This document shows, one piece after another, positions 1 through 5,800 of a DNA stretch of 5,800 nucleotides. The notes below the pieces were generated by a model. It was not told the DNA's origin. It saw only the letters and a list, made by a program, of their open reading frames with translations, and made no database searches. The first letter of the stretch is position 1; each line of letters begins with the position of its first letter. Source of the stretch: Pseudomonadota bacterium. GTDB taxonomy: Bacteria > Pseudomonadota > Alphaproteobacteria > Caulobacterales > Aquidulcibacteraceae. The stretch is from the NCBI GenBank assembly GCA_023410295.1, contig JAEYPY010000145.1, positions 1-5,800 of the forward strand, read 5' to 3'. The translations under genes and the position numbers were made by a program.

Positions 1-31
1 GCGAGCTGATCATGTAATAGAACGCCCCCTA
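1..31 (-). other. mrpD: In-frame TAG and continuation of the mrpD reading frame
   Basis: Reading the minus strand past the TAG at 29-31 in the same frame gives GAFYYMISS up to the window edge. MrpD proteins typically have a stretch of the type LSGALFYLVSS directly after the segment that precedes this stop, so the frame is intact on both sides and the stop replaces one small residue. A single base change (for example TCG to TAG) would explain it; an insertion or deletion would not. The rest of mrpD is therefore expected to continue left of position 1. The family comparison is from memory, not from an alignment. Confidence 0.75.
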
Positions 32-1024
32 AAGCGCGGGTTCGCCGCCAGCGCCGAGCACGGCGAGGACCGCCCCCGACGAGATCAGGATCGAAAAGCC
101 GACAATGCGCGAGAATGTACGCGCCGCCAGCATGCCGATCGCGCTCATCGCAAGCGTGAAGCCGCCGGCTAGGAGCAGCACCAAGCCGGCGCCGCTAGTG
201 GCGTCGCCGTTCATCGGCTCGAAGAAGAGAAAGGTCGCGCGCACGATGGCGTAAACGCCTACCTTAGTCATGATCGCGAACATGGCGGCCGCCGGCGCGC
301 TCGCAGCGGAATATGTCGGCGGCAGCCAGAACCCGAGCGGCCAGCTTCCGGCCTTGATCAGAAAGGCGACCCCCAGCACGGCGCAGCCCACTTCGAACAG
401 TGTGCGCTCGGCGCCAACGATGTACGGGATGCGTTGCGCGAGGTCCGCCATGTTGAGCGTGCCGGTGACGCCGTAAATAACGCTGACGCCCAGTAGAAAG
501 AGCGCAGAGGCGCCCAGATTGACGGCGATGTAGTGCAGCCCCGCCTTGACGCGCGCGGCGCCGGAGCCGTGCAGCGCCAATCCGTACGAGGCTGCCAGCA
601 AGACTTCGAAGAAGACGAAGAGATTGAAGAGGTCGCCGGTAAGGAAGGCGCCGTTTAGTCCCGTCAGCAGCAGCAGGAACAGAGCATGAAAGCGCGGCCC
701 CGCCCGGTCCCAGCGCGCCAGCGAAAACACCAGCGCCGCCAACGCTAGCACGCTCGTCACCGCCACCATCAGCGCTGAGAGCCGATCCAGCACCAGGACG
801 ATGCCAAACGGCGCCGGCCAATCGCCGATCGAATAGACGTAGGCTTCAGACCCCGGCGTCGACACCGCGAACAGCAGCGTCAGCGAGATCAGCATCAGCG
901 CAACAACAGCGATGAAGCTCAAGGCCACCCGCAGTGGCCGCTGCTCCAGCAGCAGCATCAGACCCGCCGCGGCCAGCGGCAGAATGATCGGCGCGACGAG
1001 CAGGTGATCGGAAAACACGTTCAT
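29..1024 (-). CDS. mrpD: Mrp/Mnh/Pha cation:proton antiporter subunit D, cut short by an in-frame TAG
   Basis: This is the MrpD subunit, an inner-membrane protein related to NuoM/NuoN of complex I and one of the two proton-translocating subunits of the Mrp antiporter. The 331 residues contain repeated hydrophobic helices. They also carry the family's charged positions: Glu140 in LFVFFE, Lys224 in FLIKAGSWPLGFWLPPTY and Lys254 in IMTKVGVYAIVR, which I equate with the conserved helix-5 Glu and the Lys residues of the proton path. The ATG at 1022-1024 overlaps the mrpC stop by four bases (ATGA), which suggests coupled translation; no clear Shine-Dalgarno is visible. Full-length MrpD is usually about 500 residues. 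Here a TAG at 29-31 ends the frame straight after GGEPAL, although the same frame continues with family-like residues. Family identity is very secure. Whether the gene is functional is not: it may be a pseudogene, or the stop may be a sequence error. Confidence 0.9.
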   Translation of the reverse strand: MNVFSDHLLVAPIILPLAAAGLMLLLEQRPLRVALSFIAVVALMLISLTLLFAVSTPGSEAYVYSIGDWPAPFGIVLVLDRLSALMVAVTSVLALAALVFSLARWDRAGPRFHALFLLLLTGLNGAFLTGDLFNLFVFFEVLLAASYGLALHGSGAARVKAGLHYIAVNLGASALFLLGVSVIYGVTGTLNMADLAQRIPYIVGAERTLFEVGCAVLGVAFLIKAGSWPLGFWLPPTYSAASAPAAAMFAIMTKVGVYAIVRATFLFFEPMNGDATSGAGLVLLLAGGFTLAMSAIGMLAARTFSRIVGFSILISSGAVLAVLGAGGEPAL

Positions 1025-1362
1025 TGCTGCGGCTCGGCCCCGTCGACGTGATCGGTGCCGGTGAGGCCCCGTGCGGCCAGCAGAACGACGAGGAAAAGCG
1101 CGGTCATGGCAAAGTTGATGACGATCGCCGTCAGCACCAGCGCTTGCGGCAGCGGATCTGCATACGCGCTGGGATCAGCAACTGCCGGATCAAGCACCGG
1201 TGGGGCGCCGATGCGCACGCCGCCAACCGAGAAGATGAAGAGGTTGACGCCATAGCTGATCAGGGAAAGGCCGATCACGACCTGAAACGTGCGCGGCCTG
1301 AACAGCAGCCAGACACCGCATGCGATCAGGACGCCAATGGCGAGGGCGAGAACGATTTCCAT
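1021..1362 (-). CDS. mrpC: Mrp/Mnh/Pha cation:proton antiporter subunit C
   Basis: MrpC is a small inner-membrane subunit homologous to NuoK of complex I and part of the membrane core of the Mrp antiporter. The 113-residue product has the usual family length and three predicted membrane segments, at about residues 3-21, 26-48 and 72-97. The strongest signature is DPLPQALVLTAIVINF at residues 69-84, the MrpC hallmark, ending in the third helix. The short polar tail (GTDHVDGAEPQQ) is unremarkable. The ATG at 1360-1362 shares its A with the TGA of mrpAB (TGATG). The gene's own stop overlaps the mrpD start as ATGA. With no strong ribosome binding site of its own, it is probably translated by coupling to mrpAB. 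The gene looks intact. Confidence 0.95.
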   Translation of the reverse strand: MEIVLALAIGVLIACGVWLLFRPRTFQVVIGLSLISYGVNLFIFSVGGVRIGAPPVLDPAVADPSAYADPLPQALVLTAIVINFAMTALFLVVLLAARGLTGTDHVDGAEPQQ

Positions 1363-4328
1363 CAGCTGGCGCTTTCTGTCTGGGCCGCATCCGCGACCGG
1401 TTCGGGAGCGGGCTGTGCGTCAGTCTCGATCGCAGGCGGCGCCTCGATCGGGCGCGGCGTGCGGATCGATTGGTGCGCCAGCGCGATCAGCATGAGCACG
1501 GTGGCCCCAACAACGAGCGTGAACACGCCAAGGTCGAAGATCATCGCCGTCGCCGCGGGCAACTCGCCGATCCAGGGCAGCTCGACGTACTGGAAGTACG
1601 AGGTCAGGAACGGATAGCCGAACAGCCACGCGCCAGCGCCCGCGGCCGAAGCGATGAGAAGCCCGACTCCGATCCAGTTGATGGGCTGCACTCGGAGCCG
1701 GGCTTCGGTCCAGCGCGTTCCTGCCGCCATGTACTGCAGGATAAACGCGACCGAGAGCGCAACACCGGCGGCAAAGCCCCCGCCAGGCAGATCGTGGCCG
1801 CGTATGAAGAGGAAGATGGCGAACACGGCGATGACGGGGAACAGCCATTGCATGATGACGCGTGGGATCAGCAGGTACTCGCGCAGCGTCTGACCGAGAT
1901 CGCGGTTTTCGCGATCTTCGTCGAATGCGTTCTGCCGGCGTTGCTGCTGCGGTGCGCCGATGCTCTCTTGTGCCGGGCGGAAGCGCCGAAGCAGCGCAAA
2001 CACCGTGATGGCCACCACGCCAAGCACGGTGATCTCGCCCAGCGTGTCGAAGGCGCGGAAATCCACCAACAAGACGTTGATGACATTGCGCCCTCCGGCG
2101 TCGCTGTAGGCGCGTTCGAGGAAAAACGTGGATATCGGATCGCTCACAGGGCGCGTCATCACCGCGAGCGTCAGCGCAGCAACGCCCGCGCCGGTGAGGA
2201 TCGCCACCATCATGTCGAGACCGCGCCGCGCGCGCATGCGCAAGCGAGAGGCGCGTGTAAATCCGCGCAAATCTTCCAGGCGGACCGGAAGCCAACGCAG
2301 CCCAAGCAAAAGAAGAACCGTGGTGACGACTTCGACCAGCAATTGCGTCAGCGCGAGATCAGGGGCCGAAAGCCAGACAAAGGTGAGACAGGACACCAGC
2401 CCCGCGCCGCCCATCAGCACCAGAGCGACAAAGCGGTGATACTTGGCCTGCACCGCGGCGCCGATGGCGCACGCCCCGCCGACGATCCACATCAGCACGA
2501 ACACTGGATCGATGGGCTGAACCTGCGGCGCCAGCGTCAATCCGCCGGGCAGCACGGCGATGATGACGGCAAGACTCAGCGGCACGAGCACGAGCAGCCG
2601 CAACTGCGGCTGCAGGGCACGCGTGGTCAGCACCCGTTCAATGCCGCGCGCCGCCGTGACGAGCCCGGCCATTGCGCCATCGAAAATGCGGCGGGCTTGG
2701 ATGCGGTTGAGAAACGGCGGGGCCCCGCGTGCATTCACGTTGATGCGTTTGCCAAAGGCGACGTAGAGCAAAATGCCGGTCGCCATGGCGGTGAGGCTCA
2801 AGAAGAGCGCCGGGCTGAAGCCGTGCCAGACGCGCAAGCTGTATTCTGGCGCCTGATCTCCCATCACAGCGCCGACAGCGGAGGCCAGCAGCGGCCCGAT
2901 CGTGAAGCCGGGCACGACGCCGACCACGAGGCAGATCAGCACCAAAATCTCGATCGGAAAGCGCATCCATTGCGGCGGCTCCGCCGGTGTACGCGGCACG
3001 TCCGTCGGCGGCGGGCCGAAGAACGTCGTATGAATAAAGCGCAGCGAGTAGAGCACGCTGAATGCGCTCGCGAGGGTCGCCAGCACCGGCAGGGCGTAGT
3101 TGATGTGCGTGCCCGCGCTCTGCGCGATCGCCTCGGCCAGAAACATCTCCTTTGAAAGGAAGCCGTTGAGCAGCGGCACCCCGGCCATCGCCGCCGCCGC
3201 CACCATGGCGAGGCTCGCCGTGATCGGCATGAAGCGGCCGAGCCCGCTCAGCTTGCGCATGTCGCGCGTGCCGGTCTCATGGTCGATGATGCCAGCCGCC
3301 ATGAAGAGCGAAGCTTTGAAGGTGGCGTGGTTGACGGTGTGAAAGATCGCCGCCACCGCCGCGAGCGGACTGCCGAGCCCGAGCAAGAGGGTGATGAGCC
3401 CCAGGTGGCTAATGGTGGAATAGGCGAGCAGGCCCTTGAGATCGTGCTGATAGATGGCTGCAAACGCGCCAAGCAGCAGCGTCGCCATGCCGGCGCCCCC
3501 TACCATCGCGTACCAGGCATCAGTGCCGGCCATGACCGGCCAGAGCAGGGTCAGCAGGAAGACGCCCGCCTTCACCATCGTCGCGGAATGAAGATACGCG
3601 CTGACGGGGGTCGGCGCGGCCATGGCTTGCGGCAGCCAGAAATGGAACGGGAATTGCGCGCTCTTGGTGAAGGCGCCGATGAGTATCAGCACCAGCGCCG
3701 GCAGATAAAGTGCGTGCCCGCGAATGCGCACGCCGGACTCGAGCACAACATCCAGATCATAGCTGCCGACGATCACACCGAGCAGCACCATGCCGACCAG
3801 AAGGCAAAGCCCGCCCCCCGCCGTCACCGTCAGCGCCATCCGCGCGCCTTCGCGTGCGTTCGGACTTTGGTGCCAATAGCCGATCAGCAGGAACGAGAAG
3901 AGGCTGGTCAGCTCCCAGAACACGACCAGCTGGATGAGGTTGCCGGAAACAACGATGCCCAGCATCGCGCCCATGAACGCGAGCAGGAACGAATAGAAGC
4001 GCGGCACCGGATCGGAGGCCGACATGTAATAGCGCGCATAGAGCACCACGAGCGCGCCGATGCCGAGAATCAGGAGCGCGAACAGCCAAGACAGCCCGTC
4101 GAGCCGGAATGTTAGATTGAGGCCGAGCGAAGGCAGCCACGCGATCTCGGTGCGGAGGCCGGCGTCGGCAGCCGGCTGCAGCAGTATGAGGCACAGAAAG
4201 CCCGCGAGGGAAACCGTTGAAGCTAAAGTCGCCGCGGCGTTGCGCGCATTGGTCGGCAGCCACGCCGCCATCAGCGAGCCCGCGAACGGCAGGCTGATCA
4301 TCGTTAGAAGCAGGAAGCTTGGCGCCAT
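1362..4328 (-). CDS. mrpA: Fused Mrp antiporter subunit A/B (MrpA-MrpB, PhaAB type)
   Basis: This 988-residue inner-membrane protein joins the NuoL-like MrpA subunit to MrpB, the arrangement known for group 2 Mrp systems. Residues 1 to about 520 form the proton-translocating antiporter module, with Glu139 (VFWELTS), Lys222 (TKSAQFPFHFWLPQAMAAP), His247 and Lys253 (HSATMVKAG), His330 and His334 (FHTVNHATFKASLF) and Lys393 (LSKE). Residues about 605-680 resemble the MrpA C-terminal DUF4040 region, with Asp657 and Glu666 in APDLALTQLLVEV. Residues about 745-780 carry the MrpA ending (VDFRAFDTLGEITVLG). A polar linker at about 783-815 leads into the MrpB domain, whose signature RGHDLPGGGFAAG begins at Arg843. 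The last 30 or so residues are a Pro/Ala/Glu-rich tail, probably cytoplasmic. The ATG at 4326-4328 is the first in frame after an upstream stop at 4362-4364, with GGA at a workable distance. It is the first gene of the operon and appears intact. Confidence 0.96.
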   Translation of the reverse strand: MAPSFLLLTMISLPFAGSLMAAWLPTNARNAAATLASTVSLAGFLCLILLQPAADAGLRTEIAWLPSLGLNLTFRLDGLSWLFALLILGIGALVVLYARYYMSASDPVPRFYSFLLAFMGAMLGIVVSGNLIQLVVFWELTSLFSFLLIGYWHQSPNAREGARMALTVTAGGGLCLLVGMVLLGVIVGSYDLDVVLESGVRIRGHALYLPALVLILIGAFTKSAQFPFHFWLPQAMAAPTPVSAYLHSATMVKAGVFLLTLLWPVMAGTDAWYAMVGGAGMATLLLGAFAAIYQHDLKGLLAYSTISHLGLITLLLGLGSPLAAVAAIFHTVNHATFKASLFMAAGIIDHETGTRDMRKLSGLGRFMPITASLAMVAAAAMAGVPLLNGFLSKEMFLAEAIAQSAGTHINYALPVLATLASAFSVLYSLRFIHTTFFGPPPTDVPRTPAEPPQWMRFPIEILVLICLVVGVVPGFTIGPLLASAVGAVMGDQAPEYSLRVWHGFSPALFLSLTAMATGILLYVAFGKRINVNARGAPPFLNRIQARRIFDGAMAGLVTAARGIERVLTTRALQPQLRLLVLVPLSLAVIIAVLPGGLTLAPQVQPIDPVFVLMWIVGGACAIGAAVQAKYHRFVALVLMGGAGLVSCLTFVWLSAPDLALTQLLVEVVTTVLLLLGLRWLPVRLEDLRGFTRASRLRMRARRGLDMMVAILTGAGVAALTLAVMTRPVSDPISTFFLERAYSDAGGRNVINVLLVDFRAFDTLGEITVLGVVAITVFALLRRFRPAQESIGAPQQQRRQNAFDEDRENRDLGQTLREYLLIPRVIMQWLFPVIAVFAIFLFIRGHDLPGGGFAAGVALSVAFILQYMAAGTRWTEARLRVQPINWIGVGLLIASAAGAGAWLFGYPFLTSYFQYVELPWIGELPAATAMIFDLGVFTLVVGATVLMLIALAHQSIRTPRPIEAPPAIETDAQPAPEPVADAAQTESAS

Positions 4329-4407
4329 CGCGTTCCATTGTGCGAAAGCGGGCGCGGCGCCTCAACCCTTCCTCTAGCCGCAGGCGTGAGAACGAAAAGA
4401 TCCGCGC

Positions 4408-4423
4408 GCGCCTCTTGAGGCGC
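4408..4423. promoter_or_regulatory. Dyad upstream of mrpAB, possible operator
   Basis: A perfect inverted repeat of 7-bp arms (GCGCCTC / GAGGCGC) separated by TT, about 80 bases upstream of the mrpAB start. No T-run follows on either strand, so it does not look like an intrinsic terminator. Its position would suit an operator or a hairpin in the mrp leader, but short GC-rich dyads are expected by chance in DNA of this composition. The regulatory role is a guess. Confidence 0.2.
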
Positions 4424-4453
4424 AACACACGCATAATGATTTCGATAGACGCC

Positions 4454-4502
4454 GCGCCGGTCATGCCACGTGCGAGCGATCTTGGTTCATTGAGACCGGC
4501 GC
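4454..4502. repeat. 9-bp inverted repeat with a 31-base gap
   Basis: GCGCCGGTC at 4454-4462 is repeated in inverse orientation as GACCGGCGC at 4494-4502, with no mismatch and a 31-base spacer that contains the palindrome CACGTG at 4467-4472. It lies in the intergenic region upstream of mrpAB. It could be a pair of regulator sites or a long-loop RNA fold, or it could be chance in GC-rich DNA. Confidence 0.3.
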
Positions 4503-4829
4503 TCTATTGCCGCGAGAATCGACGGAGGCGGAGCTGGGGTCGGCCAGTGACTTTCGACGCCAGCCGTTGCGGGCGGCAGACGTCCAGGTCAGCCGGGCGC
4601 GGCGTAAGCGGGATCCCGTCCCAACTCTCGGCCTAGTTCGTCCGAGGTAGGGCCGCAAAATTGCCCTGAAATCAACGTGGTCGGGCTCATGTTACCGCGG
4701 GGCAGATCAGAAGATCGTGATCCTTATTTGTTTCCAGACGTGAACCCGCCACATCCGCGCCTCCCTCCGCGTTCATAGTCCTGACAGCTGCGAAGCACCC
4801 GTGGGGGGTTGGCGCAGGACGCGGAGCGT

Positions 4830-5147
4830 ATGCCGCGTGAAATTTTGGTGCTGGGGCCATTGAGCCCAACCCCGGCGCCCAAGAAGAAGTGGTGGAGCTT
4901 TATGGATCACGATTTCTGCAATGCCGACGGCGCCCGCCGTCTCAAGCAGCGGATCGAGGAATACTGGCGTGAGCGCGGGTTCAACGTGGATGTGAAGCTT
5001 GTGGAAGCTGGCTTCGTCCCCGCAATGCGTTCGGCCCGGACCGACGTCCGTAGCGACATGGTCAACGGGTTCCCGACCAAGCGCGCGGCCGCGAACGACC
5101 GCGATGAACCAGCGCGTCCAGCTGAGCGGCGCCTCGGCGTCGGCTAA
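4830..5147 (+). CDS. Small uncharacterised soluble protein
   Basis: I do not recognise a named family. From the ATG at 4830 the product is 105 residues. It is soluble and charged, with no signal peptide or membrane segment. The core starts near residue 25 (MDHDFCNADG). It continues with a likely amphipathic helix (GARRLKQRIEEYWRERG), a short strand (NVDVKLVEAG) and a motif-like stretch (VPAMRSARTDVRSDMVNGFP), then a disordered polar tail. Codons are mostly G or C in third position, like the neighbours, which supports real coding. The start is uncertain. ATG 4830 has GGAG three bases upstream. An in-frame ATG at 4902 has GGAG four bases upstream and would give 81 residues covering the whole conserved-looking core. 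A TTG at 4809 is also open. The gene runs alone, divergent from mrp and convergent with gph, overlapping the gph stop by four bases. It may be a small alphaproteobacterial conserved protein, but that is an impression only. Confidence 0.72.
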   Translation: MPREILVLGPLSPTPAPKKKWWSFMDHDFCNADGARRLKQRIEEYWRERGFNVDVKLVEAGFVPAMRSARTDVRSDMVNGFPTKRAAANDRDEPARPAERRLGVG

Positions 5148-5800
5148 GCACGCCCCGCCAGCACGCGGCGGCTGGCGGACGGCAGTTCTGAAAATCGATC
5201 GATGAGCACATCGGCGCCGAGCCTCTCGGCGCCGATGTCGCAATATCCGAACCGCACCGCGATCACTGGTGCGCCGGCTGCGCGCGCGGCGCCGACATCG
5301 GCCGCGGTATCGCCCACCATCACCGAACGCCGCACCGTTCCGCCTGCGCGCTCGACCGCGGCGCGATAATGCTCTGGATGCGGCTTGCGCTGGGTCACCG
5401 CATCCGCGCCGACGATGGCCGAAAAACGCTGCGCCACGCCAAGTGCATCCAGCAACTGAACCGAGAGATCTGTGCGTTTGTTGGTACAGATGGCGAATTT
5501 CGCGCCGAGCGGGGCGAGTGCATCCATGGCCTCCAGCGCGCCGGGAAAGAGCGCCGAATGACTGGCGATGTCGGCGCGGTAGAAGCCTATAAACTCGTCG
5601 ACTAGCTGGTCCAGCCGTGCCGCCGAAAAGCTGACGCCGTGCAGCGCAGACGCGCGCTCGATCAGCACGCGCGCGCCCTGGCCGACCATGAGCCGCACCG
5701 TCTCCAGCTTGGCCCGCGGCAACCCCTCAAGATCCATTGTCAAATTGAGCGCGCGCACCAGGTCCGGCGCTGTGTCCACCAGCGTGCCGTCGAGGTCGAA
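5144..5800 (-). CDS. gph: HAD-superfamily phosphatase, phosphoglycolate phosphatase-like (5' end beyond window)
   Basis: The frame is open to the right edge, so the start lies outside; 218 residues are visible and the family is about 220-230, so few are missing. All four HAD motifs are present. Motif I, FDLDGTLVDT, opens the visible part and holds the nucleophile and acid/base aspartates (codons 5795-5797 and 5789-5791). Motif II is the Thr of ICTNKRT (visible residue 106). Motif III is the Lys of RKPHPEHY (139). Motif IV is VGDTAADV with Asp164 and Asp168. Residues about 20-85 form the helical C1 cap. Such enzymes hydrolyse 2-phosphoglycolate to glycolate and phosphate in the cytoplasm, using Mg2+, in phosphoglycolate salvage. 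Close HAD relatives act on other phosphate esters, so the substrate is inferred. A GTG within motif I at 5777-5779 is a Val codon, not the start. The TAG at 5144-5146 overlaps the TAA of the convergent small gene. Confidence 0.9.
   Translation of the reverse strand, partial: FDLDGTLVDTAPDLVRALNLTMDLEGLPRAKLETVRLMVGQGARVLIERASALHGVSFSAARLDQLVDEFIGFYRADIASHSALFPGALEAMDALAPLGAKFAICTNKRTDLSVQLLDALGVAQRFSAIVGADAVTQRKPHPEHYRAAVERAGGTVRRSVMVGDTAADVGAARAAGAPVIAVRFGYCDIGAERLGADVLIDRFSELPSASRRVLAGRA
5208..5238. repeat. Perfect 14-bp inverted repeat inside gph
   Basis: ACATCGGCGCCGAG at 5208-5221 is followed after the three bases CCT by its exact reverse complement at 5225-5238. The stem is strong (mostly G-C, with the self-complementary core GGCGCC in each arm). 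It falls within gph codons for CDIGAERLGADV. Neither side is followed by a T-run, so it is not a standard intrinsic terminator. It lies about 60 bases beyond the stop of the convergent small gene and would also form a hairpin in that transcript. Confidence 0.85.

Larger units (their letters stand above)
4329..4829. other. Intergenic region between the mrp operon and the small plus-strand gene
   Basis: About 500 bases with no convincing gene. The open frames here (for example 4461-4658 minus and 4319-4636 plus) are short, rich in Arg and Ser, and lack good starts. The region must carry the promoter of the mrp operon on the minus strand and probably one for the small plus-strand gene. The best mrp promoter guess on the minus strand is TTGAGG, a 17-base spacer, then CACAAT, ending just before the mrpAB start. 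It matches each consensus box at only four of six bases, so I do not call it. Short dyads lie at 4408-4423 and 4454-4502. A 10-bp palindrome, CGGGATCCCG, lies at 4609-4618. Confidence 0.6.

Noticed and set aside
1320..3155. Very long plus-strand open frame (611 codons) antisense to mrpAB
   Set aside because: Its product is a low-complexity mix of Arg, His, Gln, Asp and Glu with no domain, which is what the opposite strand of a hydrophobic, GC-rich membrane gene yields. mrpAB on the other strand is unambiguous.
3279..4115. Second long plus-strand open frame (278 codons) antisense to mrpAB
   Set aside because: It has the same His/Arg/Glu/Gln-rich composition, with no start context and no recognisable fold. 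It is a mirror of the MrpA membrane helices.
4329..4361. Promoter-like TTGAGG, 17 bases, CACAAT on the minus strand just before mrpAB
   Set aside because: Each box matches at only four of six bases, and the implied transcript would start almost at the ATG, leaving no room for the ribosome binding site. Too weak to call.
4461..4658. 65-codon minus-strand frame in the intergenic region
   Set aside because: It begins with TTG, has no ribosome binding site, is Arg/Ser-rich and has no recognisable motif. Treated as non-coding.
4705..4730. Possible plus-strand terminator: GATCA / TGATC stem followed by CTTATTTG
   Set aside because: The stem is only 5 bp with an 8-base loop, the T-run is broken, and no plus-strand gene ends upstream of it.
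4773..5243. Minus-strand open frame of 156 codons over the small plus-strand gene
   Set aside because: It overlaps both the small gene and the end of gph, and its composition looks like a shadow. The plus-strand frame has better codon use, plausible ribosome binding sites and a structured core.
5777..5779. GTG as a possible start codon of the phosphatase
   Set aside because: It encodes the Val within catalytic motif I (DLDGTLVDT). The frame and the nucleophile Asp lie upstream of it and run off the window edge, so the real start is outside.

Overview
This is a GC-rich window whose gene content and codon use suggest an alphaproteobacterium. The main clue is a fused MrpA-MrpB subunit, as in the group 2 Mrp (Pha/Mnh) antiporters of rhizobia and relatives. 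The assignment to class is inference; nothing here fixes a genus.

Positions 4328 down to 1 (minus strand) hold the start of an Mrp-type multisubunit monovalent cation/proton antiporter operon, in the order mrpAB (fused), mrpC, mrpD. The genes are very tightly packed: mrpAB and mrpC share one base (TGATG) and mrpC and mrpD share four (ATGA), so translation is probably coupled. The expected mrpE, mrpF and mrpG would lie to the left, outside the window. The subunits form one inner-membrane complex that exports Na+ (or K+) in exchange for protons and supports pH and salt homeostasis. The most notable oddity is in mrpD: an in-frame TAG at 29-31 stops the protein at 331 residues, yet the same frame continues with family-like sequence to the window edge. 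It is either a real nonsense mutation or a sequence error.

Positions 4329 to about 4829 are an intergenic region of roughly 500 bases with no convincing gene. It must hold the mrp promoter on the minus strand and probably the promoter of the small plus-strand gene. It contains a few short dyads but no clear promoter consensus.

Positions 4830-5147 (plus) encode a small, charged, soluble protein of unknown function that looks genuinely coding. It ends tail-to-tail, overlapping by four bases, with a HAD-superfamily phosphatase (phosphoglycolate phosphatase-like, gph) on the minus strand. The 5' end of gph is cut off by the right edge of the window. A perfect 14-bp inverted repeat lies inside the 3' part of gph.

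No mobile element, CRISPR array, rRNA or tRNA was seen. Apart from the interrupted mrpD, the uncharacterised small gene and the gph hairpin, this is ordinary housekeeping and ion-homeostasis content. I see no sign of a previously undescribed multi-gene system.
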